A DNA stretch of 36,239 nt, taken from assembly GCA_002869635.1 (NCBI GenBank), contig PKUF01000051.1:1-36239 (forward strand). The letters run 5' to 3'. Numbering within the stretch: the stretch's first letter is position 1; the number at the start of each line of letters is the position of its first letter. The notes beneath the pieces were generated by a model, which did no database searches, was not told the origin of the DNA, and saw nothing but the letters and a program-made list of their open reading frames with translations. The translations under genes were made by a program, and so were the position numbers. Positions 8,413 through 15,086 of this stretch are shown one piece after another. The stretch comes from Desulfuromonas sp. GTDB lineage: Bacteria > Desulfobacterota > Desulfuromonadia > Desulfuromonadales > BM515.

Positions 8413-9081
8413 ATGGACCTCCTCTTTACGGTGGCGCTGCAGGAGAGTTTGCAACGCTACCAAGAGTTGCTCGAAGAGGTCGACGTCTGGTTCAGTCGTT
8501 GCCAGCAGAAACATCCGACAGCAATCCGTTGTGCGCATGGCTGCAGTGGCTGCTGTCGGGGGCTCTTCGACATCTCCCTGCTTGATGCGGCTCTGCTGCA
8601 ACAGGGGGTGCGGCAGCTGCCGGCGCAGGAGCAAGCGACAATTCTGGCTCGTTGCCGCCAGCGGGCCGCGGCCCTGGAGCAGCTTTGGCCCGACTTTGCC
8701 CCCCCCTACCAGCTCAATTTACTCGATGAAGCCCTCTGGCAGGAGATGCCCGAGGACGATTTGACCCCCTGTCCCTTGCTACGTAAAGATGGCTGCTGTA
8801 CTGTCTATCCCTTTCGTCCCATGACCTGCCGTCTACACGGCCTGCCAAATATCGACAGCGACGGCACTCTCTTCTCCGACAATATCTGCAGCCTCAATCG
8901 CGATGGCTCGCTTCCCCTTGACGACCCTTCCCTGCGTCATCCCTTTAACGATCTCTTTTCCCGCGAGTTTGCTCTGCTTCGCCCTTTTAATAAAACGGTA
9001 CGCGGGGCAAATGACTGTGAGTTCGACACCTTCATCCCGACCGCTCTCCTGATTGACTTCAGGGATCTTTTCCAGAGCTGA
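8413..9081 (+). CDS. YkgJ-family cysteine-cluster protein
   Basis: 222-aa protein of the YkgJ/CxxCxxCC family, which is thought to bind Zn or an Fe-S cluster. The first cluster is Cys40, Cys44, Cys47 and Cys48 (CAHGCSGCC). The second is Cys120, Cys128, Cys129 and Cys139 (CPLLRKDGCC, then FRPMTCRLHGLP). A final Cys follows in DNICSLN. The ATG at 8413 has AGG directly upstream and sits 4 bp after the S1 gene, so the two are probably translated together. The 3' end overlaps the convergent shikimate-kinase homologue by 23 bp. The specific function of the family is not known. Confidence 0.82.
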   Translation: MDLLFTVALQESLQRYQELLEEVDVWFSRCQQKHPTAIRCAHGCSGCCRGLFDISLLDAALLQQGVRQLPAQEQATILARCRQRAAALEQLWPDFAPPYQLNLLDEALWQEMPEDDLTPCPLLRKDGCCTVYPFRPMTCRLHGLPNIDSDGTLFSDNICSLNRDGSLPLDDPSLRHPFNDLFSREFALLRPFNKTVRGANDCEFDTFIPTALLIDFRDLFQS

Positions 9082-9574
9082 GACGCGCCACAATCGTCAT
9101 GACAATCTCGCTGGGGGTGAATCCCTCCACGGCGATACGTAAATCGGCGACGGCAGAATAAAGGGGAAGCCGGGCGATGGCGAGATCAGCAATCTCTTCA
9201 TCCGCCCCTCTGACAACGCCGCGCTGGTCAAGATTCCCTAGGCGCGGCAGAAGTTGCGGCCAAGGAAGATCAAGCCAGACCAGAGGCCCTCGGGACTTAA
9301 GGGCTGTAATGCCCTTATCACTGTAGATGGCTGAGCCTCCAGTGGCGATGACAGTCGGAGTCGGGTCGAGAGAGAGGAGTACCTCTTCCTCGGCGGCGAG
9401 AAAGGCGTCGCGACCCGAAATCGTAAGAAGCTTCTGCAGCGGCTGACCGTAACGGACCTGAAAGAGCAGGTCGGTATCGACAAAAGGCAAAGCAAGTTTT
9501 TTCGCAAGAAGAACGCCAACCGTACTTTTGCCAACCCCAGGCATCCCAATAAGTGTGACACTGGTTGCAATCAT
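9059..9574 (-). CDS. Shikimate kinase-family protein, divergent (AroK-like)
   Basis: 171-aa P-loop kinase. The Walker A motif is GMPGVGKST (10-18), followed by FVDTD (Asp33, Asp35), the positions that bind Mg and shikimate in AroK. The C-terminal RLPLYSAVADLRI matches the R-x-PLY-x-x-x-AD block of shikimate kinases. Three usual features are changed. The shikimate-contacting FR is FL (GRDAFLAAEEEVL), the GGG motif is ATGGSA, and the lid is QRGVVRG rather than an RPLL type. It may phosphorylate shikimate weakly or another small polyol or acid. Automatic annotation would probably call it shikimate kinase. It lies downstream of a ferritin gene but behind a terminator. Confidence 0.8.
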   Translation of the reverse strand: MIATSVTLIGMPGVGKSTVGVLLAKKLALPFVDTDLLFQVRYGQPLQKLLTISGRDAFLAAEEEVLLSLDPTPTVIATGGSAIYSDKGITALKSRGPLVWLDLPWPQLLPRLGNLDQRGVVRGADEEIADLAIARLPLYSAVADLRIAVEGFTPSEIVMTIVARLSSGKDP

Positions 9575-9591
9575 AGCACCTCACAAAAAAC

Positions 9592-9625
9592 AAACGCCCG
9601 CGTCGATAAAGCGACGCGGGCGTTT
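9592..9625. terminator. Strong bidirectional intrinsic terminator
   Basis: A 14-bp stem (9592-9605 with 9612-9625) with a 6-nt loop, ATAAAG. The arms contain CGCCCGCGTCG and its complement. On the minus strand it is followed by a run of T (complement of the A-run at 9585-9590). It ends the ferritin transcript before the shikimate-kinase homologue; on the plus strand it also has a short T-run. Confidence 0.85.
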
Positions 9626-9649
9626 TCTCGTTTGCTGCGAAGACAATTT

Positions 9650-10117
9650 CTAGGACGACATCCCCAGCATCGCCTTGTACTCGTCCTCAATCACCTCAGC
9701 GTGGTGATGGGTCGAGTTCGCGTTTGCTTCATAGATCGCGCAAATCTCAGCGTCATCAATCTTGGCCGCCATCTCACGCAGCTCCTTCTCCAACGCCTCT
9801 TCCTGATCAAGGGCCAGCTCCAGTGCTTTGCGCTCGTCAAAATCGCCGAGCAAAGCTTCCTGCAGAGCCGTCCACCAACTCGAGTCAGTTTTAGGGGGAA
9901 GCTGCATGTATTCGTCGAAAGGAGGAAGATCGCCTCCCTTATAGACCTTGTAGAACATCTTGGCATGCTGACGCTCTTCCCGAGCGAGCAGAGCAAAGGC
10001 GTCACGGGCCTTGTCATCGTTCATTTTCTCAGAGGCGTAGAGATAGTAATCCATCGCATCTTTTTCTGTCTGGATGGCATCCCGAAGAGCCGCCTGCACA
10101 TCAACTTTCTCGGACAT
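9650..10117 (-). CDS. Rubrerythrin-like ferritin-family protein
   Basis: 155-aa diiron four-helix protein lacking the C-terminal rubredoxin domain. Visible candidate ligands are Glu18 (QTEKDA), Glu48 and His51 in EERQH (ExxH), Glu106 in DQEEALE, and the second block YEANANSTHHHAEV, which is typical of rubrerythrin-like proteins of anaerobes. It probably acts in peroxide reduction or iron handling in the cytoplasm. AAGGAGGAG lies 5 bp before the ATG. Upstream is an A/T-rich stretch with the palindrome TGTATACA. It is monocistronic, ending at the terminator at 9592-9625. The metal centre is family knowledge; the substrate is inferred. Confidence 0.85.
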   Translation of the reverse strand: MSEKVDVQAALRDAIQTEKDAMDYYLYASEKMNDDKARDAFALLAREERQHAKMFYKVYKGGDLPPFDEYMQLPPKTDSSWWTALQEALLGDFDERKALELALDQEEALEKELREMAAKIDDAEICAIYEANANSTHHHAEVIEDEYKAMLGMSS

Positions 10118-10232
10118 CGAACTCCTCCTTGTGATTTTTATGACCGATCAATTGTATACACTATCATATTTTCTTTAGAAAAGTCCGCTTTTTTCACACC
10201 TGAAATTTTATGGACAGCGATTGCATTCAAGG

Positions 10233-10403
10233 TCACGCCGAGGGATCGTCGACTTTTTTACGGTTAATCCGTTCATAAAGAGCGATCTGCTCCGCCATTG
10301 AGAGTTTCTTCTTACAGCAGGCGCTGCGCAGGCAGAGGCGACAGCGGTCATCTGAGCACCATTGACAGGCATGACAATCTGGGCAGGGGTGTTTCTTGTT
10401 CAT
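10233..10403 (-). CDS. Small CxxC-rich protein
   Basis: 56 residues from an ATG at 10403 with GGAGG 6 bp upstream (a GTG four codons earlier is in frame). Cysteines fall at 7, 10, 13, 16, 21, 24, 29 and 30, giving CxxC four times and a CC pair in CPDCHACQWC, then CRLC and ACC. The second half is basic and helical (MAEQIALYERINRKK). Eight cysteines in 24 residues suggest binding of two Zn ions or an Fe-S cluster. I do not recognise a named family. It lies between the rubrerythrin-like gene and the transporter, on the same strand, with 115 bp before the former. Confidence 0.6.
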   Translation of the reverse strand: MNKKHPCPDCHACQWCSDDRCRLCLRSACCKKKLSMAEQIALYERINRKKVDDPSA

Positions 10404-10454
10404 AACATCCTCCACCCCTCCATTCTAGAAAGATGGCAGTTCTGCCGCAAGGGG

Positions 10455-11743
10455 TCAGGAGGTGGTAAGCTGACGACGTTGAAGAAAGAGATATCCCGCC
10501 TCACAGAGTTCGGCGGCGAGCAGCAGGAAGATGGCGAGTGCGACCCCAGGCAGAGAAAGAGGAAAGATTGTCAAACCACCCCAGGCGACGAGGAGCAAAA
10601 GGGCCTTATAGAGGGTGGAACGACCGAGCTGACCGGTGCGGTGCTCGCCGGTAAACCAGCCTCGTAGCAGATTCGCGGCCCCATAGAGCAAAGGATAAAG
10701 GGCGCACGCCGCAAGTGGTAAGGCGATGTAGTGACGCATCTCCTCTTTCAGCCCCATCACCTGTCCGAGAATCAGCTCGTTGAGAGGATAGGCGGTGAGG
10801 AACATCAAAAGGGCGAGGGTCAAGCCGAGGCGCAAAGCGAAGCGATGCAGAACCCGACCATCCTGAGGTGAGGTGAGGTGACGAGTGTAAGATAGGCTTG
10901 CTGCAGATTGCGCATCGGTCCAGCCAACAAAAAAAGAAAACCACGGATCACCCCGAACGACGCGAGAGCCAGCGGCGCATCGGGGAGGCGACTGATGATG
11001 GCGTTGATCAACAGGGGAATCGTTTGCTGCAGGCAGGATGAGTAGGCAAGGGGAAAGGCGAAGCGGAGAATCTCCTTCGTCCCCTTCTCGGGTTCTTCGG
11101 TTACCGGTTGTGGACAGTGCCGGGCAAAAAGCCCCATAAGGGCGGTTTCGACAACGATGCAGGCGAGCAAGGCAAAAGCGCCGAGGCCGGCGCCGCTGTA
11201 CCAGGAACGACCGAAATAGATAAAAAAGAGCAGAGCGGCGATACGCACACCTGTAGCAAAGGAGACAAGGGATGTGCGACGGGCTCGGATCACCAACCCC
11301 TGAAAAAAGCCGCGAAAACCGGTAAAGAAGGGGAGCAGAACGAGGATACCGAGAACCCGCCGTGCTTCGTTCGCAATCGCCGGGGTAACGCCGAGAACGG
11401 TTTCGAGGAGAAAGCTTCCCAGTGGCGTAAAAGCGACGAGCGAGAGCATAAAGGAAACATAGATGGCGACCAACAGGACGAAAATCACCGTCCCGCGCCG
11501 GGAGCGTTCTCCCCGCACCATCGCAATAGTAACGGTGTGATTCTGGTATGAAGGGGAGGCGAAAAAGAGGTGTAGAACCATGGCGACAGAAAAACCAGCC
11601 AAGGCGATGATATAGTCGTCAAGGCGGGCCAGCGCCGCATTGATAATTGAGTGTGAGACACTCATTAGCTGCACGTTGAGGAGCAGCGGAAAGAAGAAGA
11701 GGGAGATCTCTTTCATCCCCAATGTCGGTTTGCCCGTCGTCAT
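10455..11743 (-). pseudogene. MATE/AnkH-like membrane transporter, frameshifted at a pentanucleotide repeat
   Basis: A polytopic membrane protein of the MATE/MVF flippase superfamily, resembling the AnkH-type group in its N-terminus (SHSIINAALARLDDYIIALAGFSVA). As sequenced, the first frame (from ATG 11743) stops at 10820 after 307 residues, and the rest of the protein continues in another frame to 10455. The switch falls in three tandem ACCTC units on the coding strand (10865-10879). Deleting one unit gives an uninterrupted protein of about 427 aa reading TLVTSPQDGRVLHRFALRLG across the join, a normal size for this superfamily. The start overlaps gph by 4 bp (ATGA), so it is the last gene of the trmFO-maf-yggS-gph block. 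The transported substrate is unknown. It may be phase-variable rather than dead. Confidence 0.8.
10865..10879. repeat. Three tandem copies of a pentanucleotide (GAGGT on plus strand)
   Basis: (GAGGT)x3 on the plus strand, followed by a partial fourth copy GA, sits exactly at the frameshift in the transporter gene. Copy numbers 2, 5 or 8 would keep the frame; 3 (as here) or 4 break it. This is the layout expected of a slipped-strand mispairing site. Confidence 0.9.
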
Positions 11744-12375
11744 GACGCCTTGCCGGGGAAGAGACGAAAGAGATCCTCTGTCGTATCACAGCTCCAGCGG
11801 CTCGGTAACCCGTCATCGTGGCCGAACCCCCAGCGACAGAAACACGTGGCGACCCCAGCAGCGGCTCCGGCACGAAGGTCAGTGTGGTGGTCACCGAAGA
11901 GAATTGCATCCTCAGCCAGAACCTCCAGCGCCTGAAGAGCGGTCTGCACCGGCAAGGGCGAGGGCTTCTTTTCAGGTGCGCTGTCGCCACCGATGATGAC
12001 CGGGAAGAAGGCGGTAAGGCCGAGCCCAGCGACAATTTGGCGACAGAGCGCCTCGGGCTTGTTGCTAACGATTGCCATCGGCTGCAACGCATCTCGACTG
12101 AGGAATCGCTCAAGACCGGGATAAAGGCGGGTCTGATCGAGAAGATGTTCCTCGTAAAGAGCAAGAAAACGCTGCAGGCGCTGATCGTTGCAACGATCAA
12201 GCTCAAGTGTTCGGCGGATGAGTTCGCGGGCACCGTCACCGATGGCAAGGCGCACGGTAGAGAGCGAGAGAGGGTCAAGCCCCTCCTCTTGTCGCAACAG
12301 GTTGACCGCCGTAGCAAGATCGGCGAGTGAGTCGACGAGGGTGCCGTCGAGATCGAAGAGAAAAGCGTGGGGCAT
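11740..12375 (-). CDS. gph: HAD-family phosphatase, phosphoglycolate phosphatase-like
   Basis: 211-aa haloacid dehalogenase-fold hydrolase, probably acting on 2-phosphoglycolate or a similar small phosphoester. Motif I is DLDGTLVDS with the nucleophile Asp8 and acid Asp10. Motif II is IVSNKP. The motif III lysine is in EKKPSPLP, and motif IV is GDHHTD. An alpha-helical cap (residues about 15-80) is of the Gph type. The ATG at 12375 is preferred; a TTG at 12387 would overlap the yggS stop. It overlaps the transporter start by 4 bp. Substrate identity within the HAD family is only a likely assignment. Confidence 0.85.
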   Translation of the reverse strand: MPHAFLFDLDGTLVDSLADLATAVNLLRQEEGLDPLSLSTVRLAIGDGARELIRRTLELDRCNDQRLQRFLALYEEHLLDQTRLYPGLERFLSRDALQPMAIVSNKPEALCRQIVAGLGLTAFFPVIIGGDSAPEKKPSPLPVQTALQALEVLAEDAILFGDHHTDLRAGAAAGVATCFCRWGFGHDDGLPSRWSCDTTEDLFRLFPGKAS

Positions 12376-12383
12376 GGAAGAAA

Positions 12384-13067
12384 TCAACGGCGGCCGAAGA
12401 GGGCGGTGCCGACACGAATCAGGGTTGCCCCTTCCTCGATGGCGACCTCAAAATCGTCACTCATCCCCATGGAAAGCTCCTCCATGGTCACGTTGGCGAG
12501 GCCAAGGGCTGACACTTCGTCGGCGAGCTGGCGCAGTTTACGGAAGTATGGGCGGACCTCTTCGGGGTCTTCGCTCCAGGGAGGGAGCGTCATCAACCCG
12601 CGAACGTGCAGCTTTGGCAAGAGTGCGATCTTTTGCACCAGCGAGATAAGCTCGTCAGGAGCACAGCCCGACTTGCTCACCTCGCCACCGACATTGACCT
12701 GAAGCAAGATATTAGCGGATGTCGCCTGATCTCGCCACTGGCGGGCGATCTCTTGGGCGAGCGAGAGACGATCGACGGAGTGGATAAGATCAACCTTCCC
12801 TTTAAGATACTTCACCTTGTTGCTCTGCAGAGCACCGATGAAGTGCCAGTGCGGCGATGGAGAGATCTCCTCGTATTTACCAAGAAACTCCTGCACGTAG
12901 CTCTCACCGAAGAGTTCCTGACCGACGGCGCGGGCTTCGACGATGGCGCTGGCCGGCTTAAGCTTGGAGACGGCAACCAGACGGACGGAGTTTGGGTCTC
13001 GCTTTGCGCGTTGGCAGGCGATATCGATGCGTTGGCGCAGCGGGATGAGACGGTCAGAAAAGGTCAT
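12384..13067 (-). CDS. yggS: Pyridoxal-phosphate homeostasis protein YggS/PLPBP
   Basis: 227-aa fold-III PLP-binding protein that buffers intracellular PLP and affects amino acid balance. The PLP lysine is Lys35 in LVAVSKLKP. FGESYVQEFLGK, WHFIGALQSNKVKYL, RGLMTLPP, LSMGMSDDFEVAIEEGAT and VRVGTALFG-type endings are all present (here IRVGTALFGRR). It lies 13 bp after maf and is followed directly by gph, consistent with a housekeeping operon. Confidence 0.95.
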   Translation of the reverse strand: MTFSDRLIPLRQRIDIACQRAKRDPNSVRLVAVSKLKPASAIVEARAVGQELFGESYVQEFLGKYEEISPSPHWHFIGALQSNKVKYLKGKVDLIHSVDRLSLAQEIARQWRDQATSANILLQVNVGGEVSKSGCAPDELISLVQKIALLPKLHVRGLMTLPPWSEDPEEVRPYFRKLRQLADEVSALGLANVTMEELSMGMSDDFEVAIEEGATLIRVGTALFGRR

Positions 13068-13080
13068 AGCATCAGATTTT

Positions 13081-13689
13081 TCAGTCGCCGGCGATAGGAA
13101 AGAGTCGGATTGCGCCGAGGTCTTCGAGGGTGGCGATCACCTCACAGAGCGGCAGGCCGACGACGTTGCTGTAGCTGCCGCTGATTCGACGAACCATAAA
13201 GGCGCCGAGCCCCTGAATGGCGTAGGCTCCGGCCTTGTCGAACGGTTCACCGCTGGCAATGTACCCCGCGATTTCCTCCTCTGTCAACGGCTTGAAGGTC
13301 ACCTCGGTGCGGGACAGATCGCTGCGCAGGGTGTCGCTCTGGCGGTCGTAGACGGCAAACCCAGAGAGGACCTCGTGGCTTCGACCGGAGAGGGAGCGCA
13401 ACATGGCTGCGGCGGCCTCGGCATCCTGCGGCTTCCCGAGGATTGTTGTGTCGCGCAGAACAATCGTGTCGCTGCCGAGAAACCACCGCCCCGGGACATC
13501 GGATCGGGCAGCAACCTCCCGCGCCTTATCGCCGCTTAGGCGGACCACATGCTGTGCCGGAGTCTCACCGGGGAGTTCCGTCTCATCGGCGCAACTCGGC
13601 ACCACACTAAAGTTCAGCCCGAGCTGACGCAGCAGTTCACTGCGCCGGGGAGAGGCGGAGGCGAGGACGAGATCAAATGTGGTGCTCAT
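13081..13689 (-). CDS. maf: Maf-type nucleotide pyrophosphatase
   Basis: 202-aa nucleoside triphosphate pyrophosphatase of the Maf/HAM1-related family, which removes dTTP/UTP or modified nucleotides and influences septation. The N-terminal [14 protein letters not shown] motif (residues 11-24), Asp74 in FLGSDTIV, and the C-terminal [20 protein letters not shown] match the family. The ATG at 13689 overlaps the trmFO stop by 4 bp. A start 12 codons earlier in the same frame would lie fully inside trmFO and is rejected. Confidence 0.95.
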   Translation of the reverse strand: MSTTFDLVLASASPRRSELLRQLGLNFSVVPSCADETELPGETPAQHVVRLSGDKAREVAARSDVPGRWFLGSDTIVLRDTTILGKPQDAEAAAAMLRSLSGRSHEVLSGFAVYDRQSDTLRSDLSRTEVTFKPLTEEEIAGYIASGEPFDKAGAYAIQGLGAFMVRRISGSYSNVVGLPLCEVIATLEDLGAIRLFPIAGD

Positions 13690-15011
13690 GGGGCGACTCT
13701 TTTCGTCTGCAGCGTTTGGCGCCACGGTTCGAGATCGTTGAGGGCCCGCTCCGCCATGGCGAGTCGGCGGTCGGCCCTCTTCATCTTACGCCCTTCCAAA
13801 GGGGGAAAGAGGCCGTAGTTGACGTTCATCGGCTGGAAATGGTCCGGATCGCCATCCCGCAAATGGGTGAGCAGAGCCGCTAAGGCGGTATGCGTCGGTG
13901 GCAAGATCGGCTCTTCATCGCGCAAAGTAGCAGCGGCAAAGAGACCGGCGAGAAACCCGCAGCCGGCGGACTCGACATACCCTTCGACCCCGGTGATCTG
14001 GCCGGCAAAGAAGATTCGCTCCTCGCCCCGTAACTGCAGTGTTGGAGAGAGACAGCGTGGGGCGTTGATGAAAGTGTTGCGGTGCATGCTGCCAAGACGA
14101 GCGAAGCGGGCGTTTTCCAACCCCGGCAGAGTACGAAAAATCCTCTGCTGCTCACCGTATGTGAGTTTTGTCTGAAATCCAACCAGATTATAGAGGCTCC
14201 CCTGACGATTCTCCTGCCGCAGCTGGACTACGGCGTAAGGTTCCTTGCCGGTGCGCGGATCGGGGAGACCCACCGGTTTCATCGGCCCGAAGGCGAGGGT
14301 CATCTCGCCGCGTTCGGCCATCTCTTCAATCGGCATACACCCCTCAAAGTGGATCGCTTTTTCGAAGTCGCGTGGCGCCACCTTCTGCGCTTCTTTAAGG
14401 GCGGCAACGAAGGTGATGTACTCCTCCTTTGACAGGGGCGAGTTGAGATAATCGGCCCCTCCCTTGTCATAACGCGACGCCCGCCAACAGATGGAAGTGT
14501 CGATGGAGTCAGCCTCAACAATGGGGGCGATGGCGTCGTAGAAGTAAAGGTCATCACTCCCTGTGCAACGAACGATCTCAGCAGCGAGTCCATCCGAAGC
14601 AAGGGGCCCGGCGGCGATGATCACCACCCCTTCATCGGGGATCGCACTGAGCTCCTCGCGCCGCAAAGTGATACGAGGATGGGATTCGATCCGCTCGGTC
14701 ACCCGTGCCGAAAAGGCGTCTCGATCAACGGCGAGAGCACCGCCGGCAGGGACCGATGTGGCGTCGGCGGCGCTCATAAAGAGGGTGTCGCAACGGCGAA
14801 GCTCCTCCTTGAGACAACCGACGGCGTTGTTCATCCCGGCACCTCTTAGCGAGTTAGAACAGACCAGTTCGGCGAGTCCGCTGAGGCTGTGGGCGGGAGA
14901 GAAACGGGTGGGCTTCATCTCGTAAACGACAACGTCGATCCCCTGTTGAGCCGCCTGCCAGGCCGCTTCGCAGCCGGCAAGGCCGCCGCCGATAATGGTC
15001 AGTTGAGACAC
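13686..15011 (-). CDS. trmFO: Methylenetetrahydrofolate-tRNA-(uracil-5-)-methyltransferase
   Basis: FAD- and folate-dependent enzyme that makes 5-methyluridine at position 54 of the tRNA T-loop. At 441 aa it is of normal length. The dinucleotide-binding [14 protein letters not shown] (8-21) binds FAD, followed by [12 protein letters not shown] and [22 protein letters not shown]. The middle has [15 protein letters not shown], and the C-terminal half has [16 protein letters not shown]. It starts with GTG at 15011 and has GGAG 6 bp upstream. Maf follows with a 4-bp overlap. A perfect hairpin lies 25 bp before its start, between topA and trmFO. Confidence 0.97.
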   Translation of the reverse strand: MSQLTIIGGGLAGCEAAWQAAQQGIDVVVYEMKPTRFSPAHSLSGLAELVCSNSLRGAGMNNAVGCLKEELRRCDTLFMSAADATSVPAGGALAVDRDAFSARVTERIESHPRITLRREELSAIPDEGVVIIAAGPLASDGLAAEIVRCTGSDDLYFYDAIAPIVEADSIDTSICWRASRYDKGGADYLNSPLSKEEYITFVAALKEAQKVAPRDFEKAIHFEGCMPIEEMAERGEMTLAFGPMKPVGLPDPRTGKEPYAVVQLRQENRQGSLYNLVGFQTKLTYGEQQRIFRTLPGLENARFARLGSMHRNTFINAPRCLSPTLQLRGEERIFFAGQITGVEGYVESAGCGFLAGLFAAATLRDEEPILPPTHTALAALLTHLRDGDPDHFQPMNVNYGLFPPLEGRKMKRADRRLAMAERALNDLEPWRQTLQTKRVAP

Positions 15012-15035
15012 GTGAAACTCCGTATGAAATAGTGC

Positions 15036-15058
15036 GGCCGGACCAATATGGTCCGGCC
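15036..15058 (-). other. Perfect hairpin between topA and trmFO
   Basis: GGCCGGACCA-ATA-TGGTCCGGCC, a 10-bp stem with a 3-nt loop. No T-run follows on the minus strand, so it may attenuate or stabilise mRNA rather than terminate cleanly. Confidence 0.5.
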
Positions 15059-15086
15059 GGGGAGGCGTGCTATTAGAAGGTAAAAT

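Noticed and set aside
10140-10175. Fur/PerR-like box upstream of the rubrerythrin-like gene
   Set aside because: The A/T-rich stretch has only a short TGTATACA palindrome and does not match a Fur or PerR consensus well enough to claim.
10606-10944. 112-aa minus-strand frame around the transporter frameshift
   Set aside because: It only bridges the region in the third frame and gives Arg/His-rich sequence without transmembrane helices.
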